Notes: a model not told the origin generated them from the letters alone. Positions 16,893-26,161 are shown, counted from the first letter of the stretch. The stretch: 64,000 nucleotides of DNA from Rufibacter ruber (GCF_001647275.1 NZ_LRMM01000007.1:1-64000), one strand, 5' to 3'. Numbers and translations: made by a program.

Positions 16893-17927
16893 CTACTTCT
16901 GTGACAGCGCCTTCAGATCCTGTATAAACTGCTCCACGTGCTCCTGCGGGGTGGCCCAGGAAGTGATGACCCGCACCGCGGAAAAACCTTCATGCGCTTT
17001 CCGCCAGACAAAGAACCCGTACTTCTTGCTTAGCTCGGCAATGATGGAATTTGGCAGGATGGGGAACAGCTGGTTCGTTTCAGGCTGGGTCAGGAAGGCG
17101 TAACCCAGCGCCTGCAGATTCTGGGCAATCAGATCAGCTAGGGTATTGGCGTGGTTGGCCAGCTCAAACATCAGGTTCTGGCGCAGGAGCTCGGCAAACT
17201 GAATCCCCAACAGTCTTCCCTTCGCCAGCATGGCGCCTCGTTGTTTGATGTAGTATTTAAAGTCTTTGCGCAGGCTTTCATTGGCCACCACAATGGCCTC
17301 GCCTATCAAGCCGCCGCACTTGGTGGCGCCCAGATAGAAGATGTCAGTCAGCGCGGCAATATCAGCCATAGTCAGGTCATTGCTCTTCGCCGACAAGGCC
17401 ATGGCCAGCCGTGCGCCGTCCAGGAACAGCAGCAGGTTGTTCTGCCGGCAAAACCGCGACAGTTCCTCCAGTTCCTGCTTCTTGTAAATAGTGCCAATCT
17501 CAGTGGAGTTGGAGATGTAGACCACCCGCGGCTTCACCGTGTGGAACTCCGGGAACTTGTTCAGCAGCGGCTGTATATCTGCCGGTCTCAACTTTCCATC
17601 TGCGGTGGGCACCGTTTCTATCTTATGGCCGGTGGCCTCAATGGCGCCCGCCTCATGGTTGTTGATATGCCCGCTTTCGGCACAGATCACTGACTCAAAG
17701 GTTTTCAGCACCGCCCCCAGCACAATAAGGTTGGCCAGCGTACCGCCCGCCACCAGGTGCACCTCTACCTCTGGGTTCTGGCAAAGCTGCCGGATGGCCT
17801 CCACTGCTTCTTTAGTGAACTCATCGTTCCCGTAGCCGGGCTGCTGGGTCAGGTTGGTGGCCGCCAGTTTATCTAATATAGACGGATGACAGCCTTCGCT
17901 GTAGTCATTCGTGAAGTTGTAAAGCAT
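16893..17927 (-). CDS. ltaE: low-specificity L-threonine aldolase
   Basis: This PLP enzyme cleaves threonine or allo-threonine to glycine and acetaldehyde. The 344 residues have the fold type I pattern of the beta-eliminating lyase family: VAGGTLANL (59-67) binds the cofactor phosphate, GHINNHEAGAIE (86-97) stacks on the ring, LDGAR (169-173) has the Asp that pairs with the pyridine nitrogen, and Lys203 in LGATKCGGL should form the Schiff base. It stands alone on the minus strand. A different beta-hydroxy amino acid substrate cannot be excluded. Confidence 0.9.
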   Translation of the reverse strand: MLYNFTNDYSEGCHPSILDKLAATNLTQQPGYGNDEFTKEAVEAIRQLCQNPEVEVHLVAGGTLANLIVLGAVLKTFESVICAESGHINNHEAGAIEATGHKIETVPTADGKLRPADIQPLLNKFPEFHTVKPRVVYISNSTEIGTIYKKQELEELSRFCRQNNLLLFLDGARLAMALSAKSNDLTMADIAALTDIFYLGATKCGGLIGEAIVVANESLRKDFKYYIKQRGAMLAKGRLLGIQFAELLRQNLMFELANHANTLADLIAQNLQALGYAFLTQPETNQLFPILPNSIIAELSKKYGFFVWRKAHEGFSAVRVITSWATPQEHVEQFIQDLKALSQK

Positions 17928-17993
17928 GGGTGATTGGTTTGGAAATTCTTGGCCAAAGATACGGCTGCCTCTGCAAATAAAGGTTTGTTCCGG

Positions 17994-19004
17994 TTAGTGA
18001 GAATTAAAAAGATGCGCCTCCCCTATGCCTGTAATTTTCAGTTGCCCCGCAATCTCCCCTTTCTTTTCCAGCTGCTGCAGCCACTGAACCGGCTCACTGA
18101 TGGGCTCATCAGAAAGGTCGAAGGTGCCGTAGTGCATCGGGATCAGCGTTTTTCCGCCCAAGTCATTGAATGCCTGCACCGCCTCTGCCGGATTGGTGTG
18201 GCTGGGCTTCATGATAAACGCCGGGCTGTACGCGCCCACCCCTAACAGGCAGGTGTCAATGCTGGGGAACAGTTGGGCTATTTCTTTAAAGTGTTGGTCA
18301 TAGCCAGAATCTGCGCCAAAATACAGCGTCTGCTCCGGTGTCTGCAGCAGAAAGCTCCCCCACAGAATCTTATTATTGTCTGCTAAACCGCGTTTGTACC
18401 AGTGGAACGACGGCAGAAAGTACACGTTGGGCTGCGGCTGCGGCAGCACGTATTCCTGGTACCAACCGGCTTCCATGATTTCTGTTTCGGGCAGCCACGG
18501 CTCAATCAGCGTCTTCATTTTCAGGGAAGTCAGCACCGCGAATTGCTGCAGCTGGCGCAGGGTCTGCAGGCTTTTCTTGTCGCAATGGTCCATGTGCCCG
18601 TGCGACAGCAGCACGTAGTCAATCTTGGGCAGCTGCTCCGGCGGCACCGGCAGCGGCACCTTCCGTTTGAGGTAGGAAACCCCGTAAAAAACCGGATCTG
18701 TGAGAAAGGTGGTACCGCCCAGGCGGATGAAGAACGTAGCATGGCCTAGCCACACCAGCCCGTCTTCTTTGCCTTGCAGAAACGCGGCAGGGTCTGTCAC
18801 CGGCGGAAGCCATGTATCTTTTTTCTTCTCTTCCCGCTGCGGATTTTTACTCAGCATCCATTTCAAGGCCACCAGCATAGATTGGTTTCCTTCCTTGAAC
18901 TCGCCCAGAAAGCGGCCGTTGCGCAGGCGGTTGCCTTCCCAGTCAGCCCGAATGACCGGAAAGTCAGGGTTCTTCAAATATTCTTCAGCCATAGGTCTAT
19001 TCAA
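17994..19004 (-). CDS. metallo-beta-lactamase-fold hydrolase (NAPE-PLD/UlaG type)
   Basis: The 336-residue protein starts its MBL fold with VWLGHATFFIRLGGTTFLTDP. It carries the metal site H135-x-H137-x-D139-H140 (LLSHGHMDHCD). Further ligands are likely in SFHWYKRG, GADSGYD and PMHYGTFDL. The order and spacing match the NAPE-PLD-like branch, which includes lipid phosphodiesterases and lactonases. No signal peptide is seen, so it is cytoplasmic. The substrate is unknown. A start four codons in (18992, MAEEYLKN) is possible. Confidence 0.86.
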   Translation of the reverse strand: MNRPMAEEYLKNPDFPVIRADWEGNRLRNGRFLGEFKEGNQSMLVALKWMLSKNPQREEKKKDTWLPPVTDPAAFLQGKEDGLVWLGHATFFIRLGGTTFLTDPVFYGVSYLKRKVPLPVPPEQLPKIDYVLLSHGHMDHCDKKSLQTLRQLQQFAVLTSLKMKTLIEPWLPETEIMEAGWYQEYVLPQPQPNVYFLPSFHWYKRGLADNNKILWGSFLLQTPEQTLYFGADSGYDQHFKEIAQLFPSIDTCLLGVGAYSPAFIMKPSHTNPAEAVQAFNDLGGKTLIPMHYGTFDLSDEPISEPVQWLQQLEKKGEIAGQLKITGIGEAHLFNSH

Positions 19005-19092
19005 CGCTAAGTTTCCAAAGGTAGTTGGTCCTTTGTATTTAGTGTGTGTAGCTACATTAAAAGTACTGGTAAACGGCTAAGCCCCAAAACAG

Positions 19093-19125
19093 AAAAAGCC
19101 CGACAGGGTTGCGACTGGGCTTTTT
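19093..19125 (-). terminator. terminator of the spmAB gene
   Basis: AAAAAGCCC and GGGCTTTTT pair around a 14-base loop. It lies just beyond a palindrome copy, giving the order stop codon, palindrome, terminator. Confidence 0.75.
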
Positions 19126-19133
19126 CTTGTTTT

Positions 19134-19172
19134 CTGTTTTTCGGCCTGTTTCCGGAAAAACAGCGAAAACAG
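19134..19172. repeat. intergenic palindrome, copy 8
   Basis: CTGTTTTTCGGCCTG with a shortened right arm CAGCGAAAACAG. It ends two bases from the stop codon of the spmAB gene. Confidence 0.75.
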
Positions 19173-19174
19173 AC

Positions 19175-20407
19175 TTAATGGAAGAACAGGTACGCCAGGA
19201 AAATGGCGGCGATCACCCCGGCCAGATCGGCCAGGAGGCCGCAGGTGAGGGCGTAGCGGGTTTTACGAACGCCTACAGACCCAAAATACACCGCCAAGAC
19301 ATAGAAGGTGGTTTCGGTGGAGCCTTGAATGGTGGCCGCCAAGCGACCCACAAAAGAATCTACGCCGTAGGTGTTCATGGCCTCCACCATCAGCCCGCGG
19401 GCACCGCTTCCGCTCAGCGGCTTCATGAAGGCCACCGGCAGGGCCGGCACAAAATCAGTGTTGAGCCCCATCAGGCCAATCAGATACCCAAGACCATTCA
19501 CCAGCATGTCCAGCGCGCCAGAAACCCTGAACACGCCAATAGCCACCAGAATGGCAACCAGATACGGAATGATGGAAATTGCCACTGAAAACCCTTCTTT
19601 GGCGCCTTCTATGAACGCTTCGTACACGTTCACCTTGCGTACCAGCGACAGCGCAATGAATGAGACAATGATGCTGAACAGAATCACATTGCTGGCCACC
19701 TGTGAGATCACACTGATCTGCTCCTGCGGAATACTGTTGAAGTAGTAGATAATGCCGGCAATCAAGAGCAGCATAGTCCCCAGATACGCCATGATCACGC
19801 GGTTGAACAGGTTGATGCGCTGGTACAGTGCCACCGCAATCAAGCCGGTGATGGTGGAGAAGAAGGTGGCGAGTAAGATGGGAATGAAAATATCAGACGG
19901 ATCTGCGGCCTTGAGTTGCGCCCTGAACACCATAATGCTGATAGGGATGATGGTCAACCCCGAGGTGTTGAGCACCAGGAACATGATCTGCGCGTTGCTG
20001 GCAGTTTCTTTCTCCGGGTTAAGCTCCTGCATCTCCTTCATGGCCTTCAGCCCCAACGGCGTGGCCGCATTGTCCAGCCCCAGCATGTTGGCCGAAAAGT
20101 TCATCAGGATAGACCCGAATACGGGGTGGTTCTTGGGCAGCTCCGGGAACAGACGGTTGAAGAAAGGCCCCACCAGTTTGGCGAAAATAGCAATGATGCC
20201 GCCGCGCTCCCCTACTTTCATCAGCCCCAGCCACAGGGTCATAACGCCGGTAAGCCCCAGGGAGATCTCAAAACCGGTCTTGGCGTTGTCAAAGGTGCTG
20301 GTCACCATCTTCTGGAAGATCTCCACGTCCTGGAAGAAGATGAGCTTGAACAGCGCAATGCAGAAGGCGATGATGAAAAACGCCGCCCACAGATAATTTA
20401 AAACCAT
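19175..20407 (-). CDS. SpmA-SpmB fusion, nucleoside-recognition (Gate) membrane protein
   Basis: This 410-residue integral membrane protein joins the equivalents of Bacillus spore maturation proteins A and B. The first half has the Gate signature (GLTGVMTLWLGLMKVGE, then NFSANMLGLDNAATPLGLKAM). The second half carries AIGVFRVSGALDML, PLSGSGARGLM and QGSTETTFYVLAVYFGSVG. About eight to ten hydrophobic helices are visible. The organism group does not form endospores, so the name is historical; a transport role is likely but unproven. Fused forms are common in Bacteroidota. Confidence 0.88.
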   Translation of the reverse strand: MVLNYLWAAFFIIAFCIALFKLIFFQDVEIFQKMVTSTFDNAKTGFEISLGLTGVMTLWLGLMKVGERGGIIAIFAKLVGPFFNRLFPELPKNHPVFGSILMNFSANMLGLDNAATPLGLKAMKEMQELNPEKETASNAQIMFLVLNTSGLTIIPISIMVFRAQLKAADPSDIFIPILLATFFSTITGLIAVALYQRINLFNRVIMAYLGTMLLLIAGIIYYFNSIPQEQISVISQVASNVILFSIIVSFIALSLVRKVNVYEAFIEGAKEGFSVAISIIPYLVAILVAIGVFRVSGALDMLVNGLGYLIGLMGLNTDFVPALPVAFMKPLSGSGARGLMVEAMNTYGVDSFVGRLAATIQGSTETTFYVLAVYFGSVGVRKTRYALTCGLLADLAGVIAAIFLAYLFFH

Positions 20408-20624
20408 GAATAAAGGGTTTGTGTAGTTTGGTTGAAGCTGGGAAGATACAAATCTGCGTCAGAAAAACCGCTAGGCGGAGAGGCTGAGGGTAGATTTTTT
20501 CTGCCAGCTATTTTGACCTTAAGGACTGTAGATTTCCCATTACTCCAAAGGTAGCTGTGAATTCCAAAATCGAAGGGGCGAATAGCATACGTCCCTACCC
20601 TCTGTCATGTGTAAATTGTGAAAA
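20408..20624. other. gap without a recognised gene
   Basis: This stretch, with the adjoining palindrome and terminator, separates the spmAB start from the end of the enolase-superfamily gene. It should hold the spmAB promoter; no clear TAnnTTTG box is seen. Confidence 0.5.
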
Positions 20625-20669
20625 TTTCTGTTTTCGGCTTGTTTTTTGAAAAACAAGCCGAAAACAGAA
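20625..20669. repeat. intergenic palindrome, copy 9
   Basis: TTTCTGTTTTCGGCTTG and CAAGCCGAAAACAGAA show a compensated change (GGCTTG/CAAGCC instead of GGGCTG/CAGCCC), which suggests the stem is kept by selection or copied as a unit. Confidence 0.85.
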
Positions 20670-20700
20670 AAACCCGTGAGGTTTTAGAAACCTCACGGGT
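20667..20700 (-). terminator. terminator of the epimerase operon
   Basis: On the minus strand ACCCGTGAGGTTT, a short loop and AAACCTCACGGGT are followed by TTTTT. It ends 34 bases after the gene at 20734 and directly joins a palindrome copy. Confidence 0.85.
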
Positions 20701-20733
20701 CTGGTAATAAAATCCATGGCAGGTACTACCGGG

Positions 20734-21813
20734 TTACGCCAACTCCTTGAGCCGCTCCACGCCCAATCCGGCTTTCCCGTTTGGGCGCATGAGGCCATTC
20801 TCAAGGAGAAAGCCGCCGCTCACCACATCTTTGGCTAAGTCCAGACTTCCGTCTAAGTCAATGTATTTGGTGTTGGAAAAAGAGAAGGCGGCGTGTAGGG
20901 CGGCGGTGATGCTGACAATGCTCTCGTCGTTACAGCCCCACATCAGGTCAATGCCCGCCAGCTGGGCCACCGTTCCTATCTTAGAAGCGGCATGTACCCC
21001 GCCGCATTTCATCAGTTTGATATTGAATATACCGCAGGCTCTGGGCGGAGAGGCCAGTTTAAAAGCATCTGCCGGGGAAAGCAATGACTCATCTGCCGCC
21101 ACCAAATCTTTTATAGACGCTGGTAGCCCTCTGAGTTCATCTATGATATTGGCTTGAAGCGGCTGCTCAATCAGTTCCAGATCCAGCTTGGCCGAACGGG
21201 CACAGAACTCCTCCAACTCAGCCGCCGAATAGCCTTGGTTGGCGTCAATCCTGATGTAGATGCGGTTGCCGTAGACTTCGCGCAGCTTCACCAGCCGCTC
21301 CACGTCCTCCTCCACCGATTGCCCGGTTTTCACTTTCAGGTGCGTGAAGCCGCGGCCCACGTATTCCTCGGCCTCCTCCAGCGTCTCGGCCACGTTCTTG
21401 ATGCCAATGGTGATGGAGGTTGGCAAAGCGGTGAGTTTCTGCCCCAGATGCGTGACCAGCGGCACCTCCAAATACTTGCAGAAAAGGTCATGCAACGCAA
21501 TATCTACCGCCGCGCGCGCGGCGGGATTATGAGGGAGGCGCTCGGTGAGCTCCTCGCAGAGCTGTTTCACTTCCCGCAGGTCCCGGCCCACAAGCCAGTC
21601 CAGGTTCTCTGGTTGCACCGCCTGCCACGTTGTGGCAAACGCCTCACCGGTCACTTCCTTGCTGGGGTTTCCTGCGCCAATGCCGGTGAGGCCATTTTCG
21701 GCCACCAGCTCCACCAGCACGTTCTCTACCGCGCTCACGGTCTTGAAGGCGATGGTGTAGGGCCGGGTCAGTTCCAGGTCGGCTTTCCAGACGTTGATTT
21801 CCTTAATTTTCAT
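20734..21813 (-). CDS. enolase-superfamily epimerase (dipeptide epimerase / DgcA-like)
   Basis: The 359-residue protein belongs to the muconate-lactonising branch of the enolase superfamily. The catalytic set is complete: Lys160 and Lys162 in THLKVKTG, metal ligands Asp190 (IRIDANQGY), Glu216 (LIEQPL) and Asp241 (ADES), and Lys266 (FNIKLMKCGG). Known relatives epimerise L-Ala-D/L-Glu in murein recycling or, as DgcA, racemise N-acetyl-glutamate in D-glutamate breakdown. Its start overlaps the stop of the DUF1611 gene by four bases (ATGA), which favours the DgcA reading. Substrate choice remains inference. Confidence 0.88.
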   Translation of the reverse strand: MKIKEINVWKADLELTRPYTIAFKTVSAVENVLVELVAENGLTGIGAGNPSKEVTGEAFATTWQAVQPENLDWLVGRDLREVKQLCEELTERLPHNPAARAAVDIALHDLFCKYLEVPLVTHLGQKLTALPTSITIGIKNVAETLEEAEEYVGRGFTHLKVKTGQSVEEDVERLVKLREVYGNRIYIRIDANQGYSAAELEEFCARSAKLDLELIEQPLQANIIDELRGLPASIKDLVAADESLLSPADAFKLASPPRACGIFNIKLMKCGGVHAASKIGTVAQLAGIDLMWGCNDESIVSITAALHAAFSFSNTKYIDLDGSLDLAKDVVSGGFLLENGLMRPNGKAGLGVERLKELA

Positions 21814-22889
21814 ACCGCCGCCTGCTCCTGCTCCAACACTTCCTTCACCAGCTCAATGATCTGGCCTACGCCGTCTTCCAACGGAAGAATCACCGGCAGC
21901 CCCAGCTCCTCCTGGTACTGCTGCTGGTACTCCTTCGCCTGTTCCAGAGACAAACCGGCTGTGTTCAGGGTTACGGCCAGCACCTTGGCCCCGTACAGCT
22001 CTATCAGTTGAATCTCGGTGGAGATGGGCGGAATCTTGATTCCCAGTTCCTCATTATCATCAAAGTACACCCGCGCGGGCGCGTGCTGCAGCACCACGTA
22101 TTTCACCTGGCCAGACACCAGATACTCTGAGCCGCACGGACCGCTGGGGTTTCTAAGCGCCGCCTGCCCTTCCACGAAGAACACGTCGGGCTGGTGTTCG
22201 GCATACGATTCCAGAATGGCGTGCTCCAGTTCGCCAGACACAAAGTCATTGTAGGTGGAATCCAGAATGAAGCCCTTGCCGCGCCCCTGCATCCAGCCGG
22301 TCTGGCCGGTGAAAATCATCTGCGCCTTCAGGCCGGCAGCCTCTGCCGCCTGGGTGAGCAGGCGGGTGGTGGTACGCTTGCCCATGCGCACATCTGTGCC
22401 CAGCACTGCTACGCGTGGCGCCGGAATATCTTTGATCTTACCGGTCCAGAAATGCAGCTCGCTTTTGGGTTTGGGTTTGCGCACGTCAATGATCTGCACA
22501 CCGTGCTCCTGCGCCAGCGCCGCCAGCTCGGGCATGTCACTGATGTACTCGTGCAGGCCGCTCACAATGTTGATTCCCTGCTGAATGGCTTCTGCAATAG
22601 TGGCCTTCATGGTGGCCGGGAGTTTTCCGCCCTTCGGGGCGATGCCTACCAGACAGTACTGGGCCGTTTCCGGGCTGTTTTTCAGAAAAGAGGCCAAATC
22701 TGGATACACCGGAATGTTTCGGGTATTGCCGTCTACCACTTCGCCCGCATCTTTGCCCACCGACACGTGGTCAATCACGCCCACAATACGGTAGCGCTCG
22801 GTGCCCCTGATCAGGCCATGGGCAGTTTTGGCGGGGTACTGGTGCAGTAGCCCATCGGTGAGAATAATGGCATTTCCGTCCATTGTCAA
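21810..22889 (-). CDS. DUF1611 protein (DgcN-like)
   Basis: The 359-residue protein matches DUF1611, with an N-terminal Rossmann-like part (IVGVIDHVSVGKDAGEVV, then VGIAPKGGKLP) and a C-terminal P-loop-like domain (AVLGTDVRMGKRTTTRLL, FTGQTGWM). In marine D-glutamate users DgcN is reported to acetylate D-Glu with acetyl-CoA before DgcA racemises it. The overlapping enolase-superfamily gene downstream fits that pair. Residues about 65-76 (ASFLKNSPETAQ) are encoded by DNA very like the intergenic palindrome, so a repeat may have been absorbed into the gene. The function is inferred. Confidence 0.82.
   Translation of the reverse strand: MTMDGNAIILTDGLLHQYPAKTAHGLIRGTERYRIVGVIDHVSVGKDAGEVVDGNTRNIPVYPDLASFLKNSPETAQYCLVGIAPKGGKLPATMKATIAEAIQQGINIVSGLHEYISDMPELAALAQEHGVQIIDVRKPKPKSELHFWTGKIKDIPAPRVAVLGTDVRMGKRTTTRLLTQAAEAAGLKAQMIFTGQTGWMQGRGKGFILDSTYNDFVSGELEHAILESYAEHQPDVFFVEGQAALRNPSGPCGSEYLVSGQVKYVVLQHAPARVYFDDNEELGIKIPPISTEIQLIELYGAKVLAVTLNTAGLSLEQAKEYQQQYQEELGLPVILPLEDGVGQIIELVKEVLEQEQAAV
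22663..22695. repeat. palindrome-like segment inside the DUF1611 gene
   Basis: GCCGTTTCCGGGCTG, TTTTTCAGAAAAG and AGGCC follow the intergenic family almost base for base on the left arm and centre. It is in frame and encodes a short insertion-like loop. Confidence 0.55.
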
Positions 22890-22925
22890 TAAGGTTTGTT
22901 GTTAGTGAGAGAAAGAATTAGCTGC

Positions 22926-22965
22926 GCGTTTCTGGGCTGTTTTCAGAAAAACAGCCCAGAAACGC
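22926..22965. repeat. intergenic palindrome, copy 10 (GCG-type arms)
   Basis: GCGTTTCTGGGCTG and CAGCCCAGAAACGC form a perfect stem. It lies between the stop of the M14 peptidase gene (8 bases away) and the start of the DUF1611 gene. Confidence 0.85.
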
Positions 22966-22973
22966 ATCATATA

Positions 22974-24470
22974 TTAGAGAATCAGTCCGTGGAAGAGTTG
23001 CGGTTTTTCGCCCTGCAGGTCATAGACAAAGCCGTTGACTATTCCATAGCGCACCTGCCCCTCTTTGTCTTTCACCACAAAATTGGCTCCCCTGAACAAA
23101 GCCAGCCCGTGGTTGACCCTGCCGGTGGTGGTTAAGATGTTCAACGGAAGGTCTTCCGGGTCTGCCTGCGTAGGCAGATTCTGCATGCGCACCGTGGTAT
23201 AGCCGTCTGCCAGCAATTGTTTGGCCCGGGCCGGGGTTAGCTCGTTTATAGTGGCAAAGGGTTTGTCATAGACTTTGCCCGGCACCAAGGTCATGCCCTG
23301 GCCGTCAATCTCCTCATACCCGTAATGCACGCTCATGTCCCCTATCTCCTCTACGGCGCTGCGGTGATAAAAACCTTTTTTAGCAGTAGTTGAGGCGGGT
23401 TCATACCGGTTAATGCCCACGTCTAGCTGCGCATCTTTGCCGTTTTCCTTGTACCAGACATCCTTGATCACCAGGTCATACAGGTACCGCTCATTCTGGG
23501 GAATCTTGAAGTAGTCAGCCAGGTTGTACTGCGCGTAGCTCTCGGTGCCAATGATGTGTAACGCTGATAGAATGGTGGCGAAGTTCAGCCGCCGGATGTA
23601 CTGTTTCTCCGGGTCACCCTTGTAGCCCCCAGACTCAATCAGGATCACGCTGGTGCCCCATTTCTGGATGTTGTCACCAAAGGCGCGGGGCTCATGGGCG
23701 TCTGAGTACTTGGCCACGTGCCCCGGCACCAGTTGCTGCAGCCCTTCGTTCATGCCCACAATGGTGCGCATGGCCCTGCCCCGCACCTCATTCACCGTCT
23801 GGGCATTGTCAAAGGCCGGGGCCAGAAAAGAAATGGTGGCGGGTTTGGCGGTGGTGCCAACCGTGTACAGCCGGCTCTGGTCATGCAGGTTGAACCCAAA
23901 CTCGGGCTTAATCTCATCCCGCAGCTTTTTCAGTAGCCTGGACTCGGCGCTTTGCAGCATCAGCGCGTCCCGGTTCAGGTCAATGTCCAGGGAGTTGCGG
24001 CGCTGGAACACTTCAGCGCCGTCTGGGTTGAGCATGGGCACCATGTAGAGCGTGTTATTGGCCAGGATTTCATCCCGCAGCCCTTTCAGCTCTCCCGGGT
24101 TCTGCAGAAAATTGAATATATCAAACAACGCCATGGTGGCCGTAGACTCATCACCGTGCATCTGGGACCACAGCATCACCTTGGTTTTGCCCGTGCCCAC
24201 TTTTACCAGATAGATATCCCGCCCTTCTATTGACTGCCCCGCCACCTGCACCTGAAACAGCCGGTTCTGCCTGAGCTGCTCCAGCAGCGGTACAATGTCT
24301 TTGTGCTTGAACCTGCGGTCTTGGAGAGCGGCTTCTTTGTAGGCGGCGTGTTGTTCAAACGCTTGCTTGGCCACCTCTACCGCCCGGCTGGTTTCAGCGG
24401 GTTTGGAAGACTGGCATTGCGTTTCCAGAAGAGTCATGAGGGTAAGGAACAGAATAAGAGTTTTACGCAT
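22974..24470 (-). CDS. M14-family zinc carboxypeptidase, lipoprotein
   Basis: From this Met the protein has 498 residues. MRKTLILFLTLMTLLETQC looks like a lipoprotein signal with Cys19, although the lipobox is not ideal. The zinc site H105-x-x-E108 is in WSQMHGDEST, and the substrate-binding Asn-Arg pair is in DLNRDALML. The third ligand is probably the His of GFNLHDQS, and the catalytic Glu lies in ILIESGGYKGD. It should trim peptides outside the inner membrane. It precedes the DUF1611-epimerase pair on the same strand at 84 bases, which suggests a shared role in using peptides or peptidoglycan. The longer start at 24503 would spoil the signal peptide. Confidence 0.88.
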   Translation of the reverse strand: MRKTLILFLTLMTLLETQCQSSKPAETSRAVEVAKQAFEQHAAYKEAALQDRRFKHKDIVPLLEQLRQNRLFQVQVAGQSIEGRDIYLVKVGTGKTKVMLWSQMHGDESTATMALFDIFNFLQNPGELKGLRDEILANNTLYMVPMLNPDGAEVFQRRNSLDIDLNRDALMLQSAESRLLKKLRDEIKPEFGFNLHDQSRLYTVGTTAKPATISFLAPAFDNAQTVNEVRGRAMRTIVGMNEGLQQLVPGHVAKYSDAHEPRAFGDNIQKWGTSVILIESGGYKGDPEKQYIRRLNFATILSALHIIGTESYAQYNLADYFKIPQNERYLYDLVIKDVWYKENGKDAQLDVGINRYEPASTTAKKGFYHRSAVEEIGDMSVHYGYEEIDGQGMTLVPGKVYDKPFATINELTPARAKQLLADGYTTVRMQNLPTQADPEDLPLNILTTTGRVNHGLALFRGANFVVKDKEGQVRYGIVNGFVYDLQGEKPQLFHGLIL

Positions 24471-24730
24471 TTGGCCACAGGTTTGGGTCACACCAGTGAA
24501 CAATTAAAGGTATAGGTGAGTAAAGAAACCAAGGGTTCACAATGGTGTGGTCAATGTAAGGACGTTTTGCGGTACACAAAAGTGAAATCTCATTTTTTGT
24601 GTACTCTGCTTCCTTTTTCTTAACGTCTGGCGTGTTCACCCACTAAAAATGGAACCGAAAACGGAATCATAAACATAAAATCAGCAATCTTCCCTTGCCT
24701 GCGCGTAAGGTTAGTACAACCTTTTTGCCC

Positions 24731-26052
24731 ATGACCCAACACCCGTCCAAGACCCGTCATTACCCCAAAGTGAATGCGCTGGTAAATGAGACCAGCCAAG
24801 ACATTTCCCTGCACGGGAAACAGAAAACCGCCCTCTCCATTCTCCTGATGGACTGGCTCATTGAGACGCCGCCCCCATCCCCCTCCCTGATTTCTTCAGC
24901 CCACGGCCGAATTCTGGACCTGTTGCTTTGCCTACCGGCTTACGCGCTGGAGAACCCGCAGGAAAACCCGCTGTGGGAACGGATGCGGCACCTGATGTTG
25001 GCGCTGCCCGCCCACACTCACTTCACGCTGGCCACCCACCGCAGAACAAACAACCTGCTGGCAAATCTCTTACAGGAGGCGAACCTCACCCACCGTTGCC
25101 GCATACTAGCGGTTGACAATCAAATTGATTTCACCATCTGGGCGCAGGACCCTATTGCGGTAGGAAAAGACAGCCAGAGCGGTGACCATTACATTCTGGA
25201 GCCCCACACCTTTTTGCGCAGCGGTGACGCCTACCTGGCTGATCTGTTGGCTTCAGCAGTTGGGTACCGGCATACCCAGGCGCCCCTGTATTTTGAAGGT
25301 GGGAACATACTGGTTGCCGATGACTTCTTCTTTCTGGGAGCGGATTACCCGGTAGAGACCATCCAGTACATTGGCGACATGGTTACCCTGCAGCCCGGCG
25401 AGACGCGGGCGCAGGCGGTGAAAAAGCTGTTTCAGCAGTACCTGGACAAGCGCAGAAAATTGCTGGTTTTGGGCAGCACGGTTCCCATTCCTGAGCAGGA
25501 AACCCGCACCTTCCAGAAAGACGGCAAGGAGTGGAAGGAGCATTATTACATGAAGAACGAAGAGGGATCTGTACAACCGCTGTTCCACATAGATATGTTT
25601 GTCTCGCTGGCCGGCGAGATGCGCAGGGGCAGTATCAGCTGCTGGTGGGTGACCCCAGACTAGCGGCAGATCTGCTAGGAGAGCCTCTGCCCCGCCATGC
25701 CATGGTGAACGTGTTTGACAACGTGGCCAGAAATCTGCAGAAGGCCGGTTTTAAAGTCTACCGGAATCCGCTGCCGCTCACGTATGTAGATGATGAGGAG
25801 GAATGTGAGCGGAAATGGTATTTTGCCACGGCCAACAATGCGCTGGTGGAGATTGTCAGTGACCAGGAAAAGCGGGTGTGGTTGCCTTCTTACGGCTGCG
25901 GGGCCTGGGAAAACCTGAAGAAAACCGATGAGGCAAACCAGCGGCTTTGGGAGTCGCTGGGGTTTGAGGTACAGCTGCTCCCAGACTTCCACACGTTTGC
26001 CGAACATTCTGGCGCTGTGCACTGCATCACCAAATACCTGAAAAGGGGCTAA
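24731..26052 (+). pseudogene. guanidino-group-modifying enzyme with a -1 frameshift
   Basis: The family (agmatine/arginine deiminase-like pentein fold) hydrolyses the guanidino group of arginine, agmatine or relatives. The first frame (to 25663) shows IWAQDPIAV, YFEGGNILVADDFFFLG and the catalytic His in FHIDMFVSLAG. The rest continues in another frame: RDAQGQYQLLVGDPR to the nucleophile Cys in SGAVHCITKYL. Adding one C in CTGGCCGGC|GAG near 25616 restores a single protein of about 440 residues. ATG at 24731 is chosen over the upstream TTG at 24695. Either the gene is inactive or the base is a sequencing error. Confidence 0.82.
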
Positions 26053-26054
26053 AA

Positions 26055-26097
26055 GCCGTTTCCGGGCTGTTTTTCTAAAAACAGGTCAAAAACAGCC
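26055..26097. repeat. intergenic palindrome, copy 11
   Basis: CCGTTTCCGGGCTGTTTTTC faces a diverged right arm AACAGGTCAAAAACAG. It starts three bases after the stop of the guanidino enzyme. Confidence 0.7.
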
Positions 26098-26161
26098 TTA
26101 AAAACCGAGCCGCCCCAATACTTGGAAGCGGCTCCGGACAGATCAGGATCTAGGGAAGGGA

